Source: a virus
IMG/VR virus record: IMGVR_UViG_3300028146_000037
Span: 1-23,064 of that record
Length of the DNA stretch: 23,064 nucleotides
Strand: one strand, 5' to 3'
Program-made: the position numbers and the translations under genes
Shown here: piece by piece, positions 13,940 to 19,613 of the stretch
Numbering within the stretch: position 1 is the first letter of the stretch
How the letters are laid out: the number at the start of each line of letters is the position of its first letter
Notes under the pieces: model-generated
Seen by the model: the letters and a program-made list of their open reading frames with translations, nothing else
Databases searched by the model: none
What the model was told of the DNA's origin: nothing

Positions 13940-14430
13940 GCACCACCGACGACGCCCGCGCTATTGCGGAGATGACCGATGCGGAGTTTGAGCAAGGGAT
14001 GGAGCGATTAGAGCGAGCCACCATCGGCAGCGACGAATGGCGCAAAGGTGAGCGAGTCCGCGCTGAGATTGCCCTATACCAGGCATTCGAGACGGCACTA
14101 GAGCGACTTGGCTACCAGCCGGCGATAGAGCTGCTTGCCCGGATGATTGCCGACCGGGGCGAGGAAGAACGCGAGCGCGATGCACACCCTGAACGCTATG
14201 CCGACCTCTACCAGTGCGACGGCTGCGGCTTGATGAAGCCAAGCGATGAGGTCCTCACGATAATAGTCTACGGCTGCGAGGGTGACTTCTGCGCTGAGTG
14301 TCGCGGCGAGCGGCCAGTTCACCAACACACCTTCGGGATCGACGGTGCCCTGCGCTGTGCTGATTGTCACGCTCTTATTAACCCAAAGCAGGATCACGAA
14401 TGCGGAGGCGATAATGTATCAAAGAACTGA
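13936..14430 (+). CDS. Two-zinc-finger early protein, 164 aa
   Basis: 164 residues from ATG at 13936 (GGAGGAA, ATGA overlap). The N-terminal 80 residues are helical (MTDAEFEQGMERLERATIGS, YQAFETALERLGYQPAIELL). The motif GEEERERDAHPERYADLYQC begins the second half, with Cys pairs CDGC, CEGDFCAEC and CADC followed by HEC near the end. The motif and the final CxxC-NPKQDHEC are shared with the 78-residue gene at 13449. It looks like a modular protein with two treble-clef zinc sites. Function unknown. Confidence 0.62.
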   Translation: MSTTDDARAIAEMTDAEFEQGMERLERATIGSDEWRKGERVRAEIALYQAFETALERLGYQPAIELLARMIADRGEEERERDAHPERYADLYQCDGCGLMKPSDEVLTIIVYGCEGDFCAECRGERPVHQHTFGIDGALRCADCHALINPKQDHECGGDNVSKN

Positions 14431-14659
14431 GACACGCGAAGAACAGCTACAAGCTGAGTATGTCACAACTTACGGCGAAAAGATGGAAGAAACGATCATC
14501 GAGTCGTGGCTTGACGGCTCGCAGCTCTGGAATAACGCCGAGTTCAAATCAGGACTACGGGCGCTGCTTGCCTCCCAGGATGCGCTTGAGATCGCCCAAC
14601 TTGCAGCCTCACTGGTTGGGAATCCCGGCTTTGAGGAATATGTGGAGCTAAGATCATGA
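14414..14659 (+). CDS. Hypothetical helical early protein, 81 aa
   Basis: 81 residues from ATG at 14414, where GGAGGCGATA gives a good ribosome site; it overlaps the preceding gene by 17 bp. Helical throughout (EEQLQAEYVTTYGEKMEETI, LRALLASQDALEIAQLAASL). The stop overlaps the next start (ATGA). No family recognised. Confidence 0.58.
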   Translation: MYQRTETREEQLQAEYVTTYGEKMEETIIESWLDGSQLWNNAEFKSGLRALLASQDALEIAQLAASLVGNPGFEEYVELRS

Positions 14660-14808
14660 GCAGCGAGTATCTGATTGAAGCAACAGCAGAAACAGCTACC
14701 GGCATCCTCTGCGAAACGTGCGAGACGTTCTACATGGGCGAAGCTGGTAAGCAGCACGTTGCGGAGACGGACCATGTTGTGAGTTACGTTAGAAGCGAGA
14801 TCGCCTAA
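14656..14808 (+). CDS. C2H2-like micro-protein, 50 aa
   Basis: 50 residues from ATG at 14656, overlapping the preceding stop (ATGA), with its own stop overlapping the next ATG (TAATG). ILCETCETFYMGEAGKQHVA followed by ETDHVV gives CxxC...H...H spacing close to a classical C2H2 finger. A zinc-dependent nucleic-acid or protein-binding role is likely; nothing more can be said. Confidence 0.52.
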   Translation: MSSEYLIEATAETATGILCETCETFYMGEAGKQHVAETDHVVSYVRSEIA

Positions 14809-14966
14809 TGGACAGCGAAGCCGCAGACTACGTTACCGCTGAGGAGTTTGCGAAGATTTGGCGCAACATACAAATCGCCTGCAAACAGGTAGACCAAGCT
14901 GAGGCCGAGGAACTAATCGACGCCCTTAACCGCTGGTGCAAGGCGAATGAACGGGAGGACTTATGA
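14808..14966 (+). CDS. Hypothetical helical micro-protein, 52 aa
   Basis: 52 residues from ATG at 14808, coupled by TAATG upstream and ATGA downstream. One predicted helical hairpin: YVTAEEFAKIWRNIQIACKQ and VDQAEAEELIDALNRWCKAN. Two Cys, two Trp, acidic overall. No family recognised; the tight overlaps are the main support. Confidence 0.52.
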   Translation: MDSEAADYVTAEEFAKIWRNIQIACKQVDQAEAEELIDALNRWCKANEREDL

Positions 14967-15163
14967 CCGCGAGGCTTCAGATTTGCCGAGATGACGGCAC
15001 GCTCTTAATTGAGACTATGCTGGCGAGAGTAGAGCAAGGCGGAGGCTATGCGTGGCAAGCGCATCCCGCAGAAGGTCCGATTATTGAAAACGGCATGTAC
15101 GTGTACGGAATAAGGATCGTAACAGATTGCAAGGCGAGCGGTGATGGCAACAATCTGGGATGA
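14963..15163 (+). CDS. Hypothetical early protein, 66 aa
   Basis: 66 residues from ATG at 14963 after GGGAGGAC. Beta-rich: MTARLQICRDDGTLLIETML, then ENGMYVYGIRIVTDC. It overlaps the next start by 20 bp. It looks like a small soluble domain; no family recognised. Confidence 0.5.
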   Translation: MTARLQICRDDGTLLIETMLARVEQGGGYAWQAHPAEGPIIENGMYVYGIRIVTDCKASGDGNNLG

Positions 15164-15419
15164 TACCGGCTATCCAATGGCTACCTCAGCCGTCCCCCGG
15201 CGAGTGGTCGTGCTGCGCGGAAGGTGGCGCGCCAAGCGTCAGAATTGCCCTGAGACGAATCGGGGGTCTGATAGTACGGACCAAGGGCTAAAAACCGCAC
15301 AGGAGCCAACAGGCTTTCACGGCGATGTATCAGGCTCACCGTCTGAGACTATCAACTACGATCATTACGGCGCGGTGATGGCTGAGCGTCGGCGGCGAGA
15401 GGCGGGAGGGGGCGAATGA
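15144..15419 (+). CDS. Hypothetical early protein, 91 aa
   Basis: 91 residues from ATG at 15144 (a GTG lies one codon earlier). Basic N-terminal half (AVPRRVVVLRGRWRAKRQNC), low-complexity centre, and a C-terminus MAERRRREAGGGE that contains the usual ribosome-site-like codons for a following gene. Composition is less protein-like than its neighbours, so it may be a fast-evolving or decaying gene. It ends just before the leader promoter. Confidence 0.42.
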   Translation: MATIWDDTGYPMATSAVPRRVVVLRGRWRAKRQNCPETNRGSDSTDQGLKTAQEPTGFHGDVSGSPSETINYDHYGAVMAERRRREAGGGE

Positions 15420-15438
15420 GCGGCCAGCAAGATTCTCG

Positions 15439-15467
15439 TTGAACCTATCGCCCGGCTGTGCTAGTAT
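15439..15467 (+). promoter_or_regulatory. Extended -10 promoter upstream of the structured leader
   Basis: TTGAAC (15439-15444), exactly 17 bp, then TAGTAT (15462-15467) preceded by TGC, a complete extended -10 element. Predicted transcription start is near 15474, about 190 nt before the ATPase start codon. Confidence 0.62.
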
Positions 15468-15473
15468 CAGCGC

Positions 15474-15664
15474 GACTCAGTTATAGCGGGTCAGTCAAGC
15501 GGGACAATTTATTGAAGGTTGCAGCGGCTACCACGAAGGCTGACGCAGCCGTGTACTGAAGCGAAGCCTCTCGGTGAGGTTGTTCACGGTTGTTTTTTCG
15601 CGCTTGTCGCGTCGGAATATTCGTGGGCAATCGGGACAACCTCACCTAGGGGCTTTTGCTTTCT
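15474..15664 (+). ncRNA. Structured non-coding leader / possible attenuator RNA
   Basis: No credible reading frame fills this stretch. It contains competing stems: CGGCT (15525-15529) with AGCCG (15547-15551); GGCT (15538-15541) with AGCC (15547-15550); and the terminator stem 15546-15553/15585-15592. Both upstream alternatives would capture the 5' arm of the terminator. Further on, GGTGAGGTTGT (15573-15583) pairs perfectly with ACAACCTCACC (15636-15646). This is the layout of an attenuator upstream of the replication ATPase, or of a roughly 125-nt independent small RNA ending at the T-run. Confidence 0.5.
15546..15598 (+). terminator. Intrinsic terminator within the leader
   Basis: CAGCCGTG (15546-15553) pairs with CACGGTTG (15585-15592) over 8 bp with one G.U. 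Inside is a second hairpin, AGCCTC/GAGGTT around TCGGT (15565-15581). The outer stem is followed at once by TTTTTT (15593-15598). Confidence 0.62.
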
Positions 15665-16669
15665 ATGCCACCACGTATTCTGACGCTGACGCAGCTGAGA
15701 AGCCTTCCGCCTCCTTCGCTTCTTGATGGTACTCATTTGGTTTCGCGCGGCTTAAACATCATCTTTGGCCCGAGCGGTATGTATAAGAGCTTCTACACGC
15801 TGCACCAGGCGTTGATGATTGCTCGTACGCTGCCGGTCGTCTACGTTGCCGCTGAAGGGTCATCAGGCTTTATGAAGCGTATTGATGCCTGGTGTGAGTA
15901 TCACAAGCTGCCGCTGCCTGATGAGCACTTATGGTTCATTCCCGAAGAGGTAAACCTGCTGGACTCGAAAGCGATGATCGAAACAACAAAGGCGATTCAG
16001 GCTAAGACCAGACAAGCAGCCCTCGTGGTGCTCGATACCTATGCCCGCTGTCTGCTTGGTGGTGATGAGAATGCCGCAAAGGATACCGGCATAGCGATTC
16101 ACCAGTGCGCTATGGTTCAGCGAGCATTAGGCGGCGCGGTTGCGCTGATTCACCACACCAACAAGGCCGGCGCAAGCGAGCGTGGCTCTGGAGCGCTACG
16201 CGGTGGCGCGGACCTGATGATTGAGATGAACGCGGATGACGAAGGGCTGATTCAGGTCAAGTGCTCAAAGGTAAAAGACGATGCTGCGTGGCCTCAGGAG
16301 TTCTATCGCTTTTACCCGGTTGGCACATCGGGCGTGCTTGAACCATGTGACGAAAGCTCGCTCGCCTTTATCACCGATCCGCTATCTGAACGCCAGCTGG
16401 AAATACTCAAGTTTCTGGCCCTGCCGGTCTTCACCGAAGCTGGCGCAAGAGCTATTCAGATAGAAAAGGCGCTTAACTTGCCTCATAAGAGCACTTTCCG
16501 CCTGCTAAGTTCACTTAAAGAACGAAGTGTCATCAGTCAAGGAAAATCAGGCGATCCGTATCGCATAAGTGACACTGGTTTATTCGAGCTGGAGTGTCAT
16601 CGCAAGGGAAAAGTGACACAGCGGGTAAATGGTTCAGCAAGCGTGACTACATCGGAAACAGTGTCATAG
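15665..16669 (+). CDS. AAA_25/RepA-like replicative helicase ATPase
   Basis: 334 residues from ATG at 15665; TTG at 15656 is too close to the AGGGG site. RecA-fold core: Walker A GPSGMYKS at residues 35-42, Walker B ALVVLDTY around 119-126, then a sensor HHTNKAGASERGSGALRGGA from 163. The 'HHt.k....RGSgaL.ggaD' signature is that of AAA_25/RepA-type hexameric helicases and KaiC-like phage ATPases. The C-terminal 90 residues resemble a winged helix (LPVFTEAGARAIQIEKALNL then PHKSTFRLLSSLKERSVISQ). It probably unwinds or remodels DNA at a replication start. Tyr replaces the last Gly of the P-loop, as I recall is common in this subgroup. The 3' end of the gene carries several GTGTCA motifs. Confidence 0.78.
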   Translation: MPPRILTLTQLRSLPPPSLLDGTHLVSRGLNIIFGPSGMYKSFYTLHQALMIARTLPVVYVAAEGSSGFMKRIDAWCEYHKLPLPDEHLWFIPEEVNLLDSKAMIETTKAIQAKTRQAALVVLDTYARCLLGGDENAAKDTGIAIHQCAMVQRALGGAVALIHHTNKAGASERGSGALRGGADLMIEMNADDEGLIQVKCSKVKDDAAWPQEFYRFYPVGTSGVLEPCDESSLAFITDPLSERQLEILKFLALPVFTEAGARAIQIEKALNLPHKSTFRLLSSLKERSVISQGKSGDPYRISDTGLFELECHRKGKVTQRVNGSASVTTSETVS

Positions 16670-16769
16670 TGTCAGAGCAGTGTCACGGTGTATTTGACAC
16701 TTGGGTTATGGGCAGTGTCACACAGTGTCACACTCCTTAGGAGTGACACTGTGACACCAACCCTGACAC
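16527..16769. repeat. Cluster of 13 GTGTCA/TGACAC motifs, candidate origin or operator array
   Basis: GTGTCA begins at 16527, 16594, 16661, 16669, 16680, 16715 and 16725; its complement TGACAC begins at 16570, 16614, 16695, 16744, 16752 and 16764. Most copies extend to AGTGTCA(C/T). The cluster starts in the 3' end of the helicase gene and fills the 115-bp gap after it. A 14-bp imperfect hairpin (16721-16753, TTA loop, 2-nt bulge) lies inside and is not followed by a T-run. Confidence 0.7.
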
Positions 16770-16784
16770 CAGGGAGGATACTGA

Positions 16785-17006
16785 ATGCGTGAAATCAGCG
16801 AATATATGATTCTGACGAGTGTGATGCTGGGAGATGTGCATAGCGAGAATGATACGGCTGAGACAACCTTAGCCAATCAGGTTGAAATAGCTTTGGGTGA
16901 CGGATGGCAACCGTTCGGTGCTCCCTGGACTTGGAAGGTGACTAGCCAGTTGAGAATGTCACAGGCGATGGTCAAGTATGCTGACGCAGGACAGGCAACC
17001 AAATGA
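16785..17006 (+). CDS. DUF1737-like small protein
   Basis: 73 residues from ATG at 16785 after GGGAGGAT. The pattern 'L...V..aL.dGWQPfGaPw.........QAMVKY' matches the small DUF1737 family as I recall it, a short beta-alpha protein of unknown function common in phages and bacteria. Here it reads LANQVEIALGDGWQPFGAPW and MSQAMVKYAD. It follows directly on the motif array. The stop overlaps the next ATG (ATGA). Confidence 0.65.
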   Translation: MREISEYMILTSVMLGDVHSENDTAETTLANQVEIALGDGWQPFGAPWTWKVTSQLRMSQAMVKYADAGQATK

Positions 17007-17224
17007 CCACCCCCGAACCCCACTGCCCCGGTGAACCAAACATCTCCCCCTGGCGGGAGAGTAGTCACGGAACCGTATTCGCCGTCAGTGTTTGCGCATG
17101 TGGCGCACAGATGAACTATGTCGAGCTGGAGATAGCTGAGGGTCACCTTGAGGCTGAAAATGCGCCCAGCGTCAATCTAGGGCCACCACGGGGCACTATA
17201 GCAGCAGAGGAGGATCACCAGTGA
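17003..17224 (+). CDS. Hypothetical early protein, 73 aa
   Basis: 73 residues from ATG at 17003 overlapping the preceding stop. His/Pro-rich start (MTTPEPHCPGEPNISPWRES), then GTVFAVSVCACGAQMNYVEL, with a CACG pair, and an acidic tail. A partial zinc site is possible. No family recognised. Confidence 0.52.
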   Translation: MTTPEPHCPGEPNISPWRESSHGTVFAVSVCACGAQMNYVELEIAEGHLEAENAPSVNLGPPRGTIAAEEDHQ

Positions 17225-17259
17225 GCAGTAAAATAAGTGGCGGGGTAAGCAGATTTCTC

Positions 17260-17289
17260 TTGACACCACCACCACCACCAGCGTATGAT
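17260..17289 (+). promoter_or_regulatory. Near-consensus sigma70 promoter with (CCA)n spacer
   Basis: Perfect TTGACA (17260-17265), an 18-bp spacer made largely of CCA repeats, and TATGAT (17284-17289). The next ATG is at 17300, only 10 bp after the -10, so the first transcript would have almost no leader. Confidence 0.65.
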
Positions 17290-17299
17290 CGGTCCCGCT

Positions 17300-17422
17300 A
17301 TGAAGAAACAACCAAACGGAAATAAGAATCTAAGGTGCTTCAAGTGTGGGCACCGATGGGTTAGTCGCGTAGAGAAACCAAAGCGGTGTCCTCATTGCTT
17401 TAACGTAAAGTGGGACAAGTAA
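17300..17422 (+). CDS. Zinc-ribbon micro-protein, 40 aa
   Basis: 40 residues: MKKQPNGNKNLRCFKCGHRW, then CPHCFNVKWDK after a short linker. It is a relative of the 39-residue protein at 12648 (C.(R/K)CG..W..R......CP.C.....WDK). ATG at 17300 lies 10 bp after a strong -10 box and no good ribosome site precedes it, so translation may be leaderless. It is followed by the Sak4-like gene after 8 bp, with AAGGAGC in the stop region. A role in regulating the recombination module is possible but not shown. Confidence 0.66.
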   Translation: MKKQPNGNKNLRCFKCGHRWVSRVEKPKRCPHCFNVKWDK

Positions 17423-17430
17423 GGAGCATA

Positions 17431-18246
17431 ATGACGACAAAAGCACAACCTGAACTCCCCACAGCACCAGCCGCAGCAACCCCGCTGAAGATATGCTGCT
17501 ACGCGCAGACGACGCGGCGCAAGACGCTCCAGATAGCCCATCTGATCGAGATGTGTGGTGCGGAGAATGTGCTGGTGGTGTCAGCGGAAGAAGGGTTGAA
17601 TACTATCGCCAGTCGGCTGACCGTGCCTGCGAATGTGATCGCCGTGGCCAACCTCGATGAGTTTCGTGCTGGCTTTCCGCGATTGACGGAGTTTGCGAAA
17701 GGTGACCCTAGCCGATGGATCGCAATCGACGGCGGCACTCAGATAGCCGATTGGGTTGGCAACAACCAGCTTGCTAATGCTGACCGATTCTATGAAAACT
17801 TTGCACGGGGGTTGCCCGCACCCGCCGGCCTCGAAGCTTACAAGCGCTATGTTGGCCGCGATGGTGAACTCAACACGATGCAGATATATGGCCGCATTGG
17901 CCGTGATATGGAGAATATGCTGGCGGCTTGGAAGACGCTGCCGTGCAACCTGTACGCCAACTTCTGGGAAGATTGCACGGTCAACAACGGGTTCAAGGCT
18001 GAGCCGCCCTATGGCCCCGACGTGCCTGGCAAGGTTGGACTCAAGGCCGTGATCGGTGCGTTTGACTTCGTGCTGCGCCTGACCCTGAACGCAAATGACA
18101 AGCTCTGCGCCCAGACCCGCACATCACCGATGGCCCTATGTAAGACCCGCGAGGACCAATTTGCAGGTGTTATTGTACCGCCGGAGATAGTTGACTTCCG
18201 GCTAGATGATTTTATCCGGCTGGTAAAGCCGCAAACTAACGACTAG
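17431..18246 (+). CDS. Sak4/AAA_24-like RecA-fold recombinase with degenerate P-loop
   Basis: 271 residues from ATG at 17431 after AAGGAGC. The fold markers of phage Sak4-type single-strand annealing ATPases are present: VLVVSAEEGLNT at about 47-58, Walker B WIAIDGGTQ with Asp near 100, and the end region PDVPGKVGLKAVIGAFDFVL. The P-loop reads YAQTTRRKT (24-32): Lys and Thr remain but all glycines of GxxGxGKT are gone. It may bind nucleotide weakly, rely on a partner, or act as a filament protein without hydrolysis. Its neighbours, an SSB-like protein and two nucleases, support a role in recombination or concatemer formation. A plain AAA_24 phage nucleotide-binding protein is the alternative label. 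Confidence 0.7.
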   Translation: MTTKAQPELPTAPAAATPLKICCYAQTTRRKTLQIAHLIEMCGAENVLVVSAEEGLNTIASRLTVPANVIAVANLDEFRAGFPRLTEFAKGDPSRWIAIDGGTQIADWVGNNQLANADRFYENFARGLPAPAGLEAYKRYVGRDGELNTMQIYGRIGRDMENMLAAWKTLPCNLYANFWEDCTVNNGFKAEPPYGPDVPGKVGLKAVIGAFDFVLRLTLNANDKLCAQTRTSPMALCKTREDQFAGVIVPPEIVDFRLDDFIRLVKPQTND

Positions 18247-18257
18247 GAGAGAAAACG

Positions 18258-18740
18258 ATGTCAACCAACTACGATGATCCAATCTTCGATGAGCTTGGCA
18301 AGGATGACCGGCTGGGCTCCCACGACTGGTATGTTACCGAAGTGCGCCACGATAGCTGGCCGAGTGGCGATCCCCGCACCAAGATCGTCGGCAGCATACT
18401 TGACGCTGCCGCTGACCAGAGTGGCGGCAAACCCAAGGCTGACCTGACCATCTCACCGCTACCCAGCGTTGAAGTCATCAAGGCCGAATCCGCGCAATGG
18501 ACCAGGGGCAAGCGAATGGCAGTGTCGTCAGCCCGCAATATCTACAAGCAGCTTGCGGAACTTTACAAGAAATCGCCTGACGAGCCGCCGCCTGACGGCC
18601 TGTCGCCAATCGCGGCTGGTGATGTGTTCCGCGTGCACATCGAGAAGAATCGCGAAGGGTTCTGCCGGGTCGTGGCGTTTAAGGCACCAGGTGAGGGCAC
18701 CAAGGCCAGCGGCGCAGCAATGTCAGACATTCCATTTTGA
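18258..18740 (+). CDS. SSB-like / recombination accessory protein with DIPF tail
   Basis: 160 residues from ATG at 18258 (AGGAGAG upstream). The body has the look of a beta-barrel protein with strands around SHDWYVTEVRHDSWPSG and GDVFRVHIEKNREGFCRVVA. The end, GAAMSDIPF, matches the C-terminal tip of bacterial and phage single-stranded-DNA-binding proteins (consensus ...D-D/S-IPF), which docks repair and replication partners. Position directly after the Sak4-like gene agrees. The family of the body cannot be fixed by eye; it may belong to the phage DUF669/DUF2815-type ssDNA-binding group. The gap after it holds a strong hairpin. Confidence 0.6.
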   Translation: MSTNYDDPIFDELGKDDRLGSHDWYVTEVRHDSWPSGDPRTKIVGSILDAAADQSGGKPKADLTISPLPSVEVIKAESAQWTRGKRMAVSSARNIYKQLAELYKKSPDEPPPDGLSPIAAGDVFRVHIEKNREGFCRVVAFKAPGEGTKASGAAMSDIPF

Positions 18741-18750
18741 CCATCCACAG

Positions 18751-18789
18751 TTGCGAGCTCGCGAAGCAGCGTAAGCTGCGAGCGAGCAA
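18751..18789 (+). other. Intergenic hairpin with GTAA tetraloop
   Basis: TTGC-GA-GCTCG (18751-18761) pairs with CGAGC-GA-GCAA (18779-18789), with a symmetric tandem GA/GA internal loop. Above it, CAGC-GTAA-GCTG (18667-18678 shifted by 100, i.e. 18767-18778) is closed by a GNRA tetraloop after a 5-nt bulge. There is no T-run, so it is more likely a message-processing or stability element than a terminator. Confidence 0.5.
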
Positions 18790-18804
18790 ACTTACAAGGT
18801 CACC

Positions 18805-19590
18805 ATGCCGATAGCTAAATGGCGATGTCCCAACTGTCTATTACCGCAGGAGCTTGACCACTTTGCGGCCACGCCCTGCGGTAATAGTGTGCACCCGGAT
18901 TATGCTGCTGCTGTCTTAGCAGATGATCGCGGCAAGGATCGCGCTGGTAAGATTGGTGTGACCGATGGGCTGAGCTGCCCGCGTCGCAAGATAATCAGCG
19001 ACACCGAGCAGCTGACCATTGATCCACTGGCCGCCAACAGCCCGCTCACCGGCACCGCTTGGAACGAGAAGCTTGACGCGCATAGCGACTCGCCTGAGCA
19101 GTGCCAGGTTGAAGTGGCTGGCACGATCCTCGGCCTGACCATCGTTGGCCACATTGACCGCGTGCGATTCGTTGGCGGCGACACGGTGATTGACGATCAC
19201 AAACACCAAAACGATTGGTCATTCAAATACACCGCTAAAGGTGAAATCAAGCCCGAGCACGATTGTCAGGTGTCCATTTACGCGGAGCTGTACCGCCAAA
19301 CGTTTGGCCAAGAGGCCGCCTATGCGATGATCTGGACGCACGCTACGGCTGGTGGCTTTGTTGCCCGCCGCGTCGAGCTGTGGCCGCTGGAGCGATGCCT
19401 GAGCTTCAAACCGCACGGCGGCGAGTTCTGCGTGGCTGATCTCTGGCTGCAAGTCGCTGGCGGACTGGCGGGCGATTGGCACAACCTGCCGCTCGCTGGT
19501 GAAGCAATGAGCTTTGGTAGCAAGAGCATGTGCGACTATTGCAGCGTGCGAGAACTGTGCTGGACGACAGCACGCGGGGCAAGCTTTTAA
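18805..19590 (+). CDS. Cas4-like PD-(D/E)XK exonuclease with Fe-S signature
   Basis: 261 residues from ATG at 18805 (AAGGT upstream). Catalytic motifs of the RecB/Cas4 superfamily are visible: GHIDRVRF (Asp 118), VIDDHKH (Asp 131, Lys 133) and QVSIYAELY (Gln 155, Tyr 159). Cys 58 (SCPRRK) together with Cys 243, 246 and 252 (CDYCSVRELC) forms the four-Cys iron-sulphur pattern of Cas4/AddB-type enzymes. An extra N-terminal ribbon-like site is present: CPNC at 8-11, Cys 25 and His 30. It should degrade DNA ends with polarity to give single strands for the Sak4-like recombinase. No other CRISPR genes are nearby, so a phage recombination role is favoured. Confidence 0.8.
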   Translation: MPIAKWRCPNCLLPQELDHFAATPCGNSVHPDYAAAVLADDRGKDRAGKIGVTDGLSCPRRKIISDTEQLTIDPLAANSPLTGTAWNEKLDAHSDSPEQCQVEVAGTILGLTIVGHIDRVRFVGGDTVIDDHKHQNDWSFKYTAKGEIKPEHDCQVSIYAELYRQTFGQEAAYAMIWTHATAGGFVARRVELWPLERCLSFKPHGGEFCVADLWLQVAGGLAGDWHNLPLAGEAMSFGSKSMCDYCSVRELCWTTARGASF

Positions 19591-19613
19591 TCGTGGTAGG
19601 CAGATAGGTTGTT

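Noticed and set aside
15416-15442. Eight-codon frame MSGQQDSR after the 91-residue gene
   Set aside because: ATGA coupling exists, but it is too short and ends inside the -35 region of the leader promoter.
16721-16753. Intrinsic terminator after the helicase gene
   Set aside because: The hairpin is strong but has no following T-run; it is better seen as part of the motif array.
16527-16769. CRISPR array
   Set aside because: The repeats are only 6-8 bp, irregularly spaced and in both orientations.
18805-19590. CRISPR-Cas adaptation gene cas4
   Set aside because: No cas1, cas2 or repeat array is in the window; a phage exonuclease linked to recombination genes fits better.
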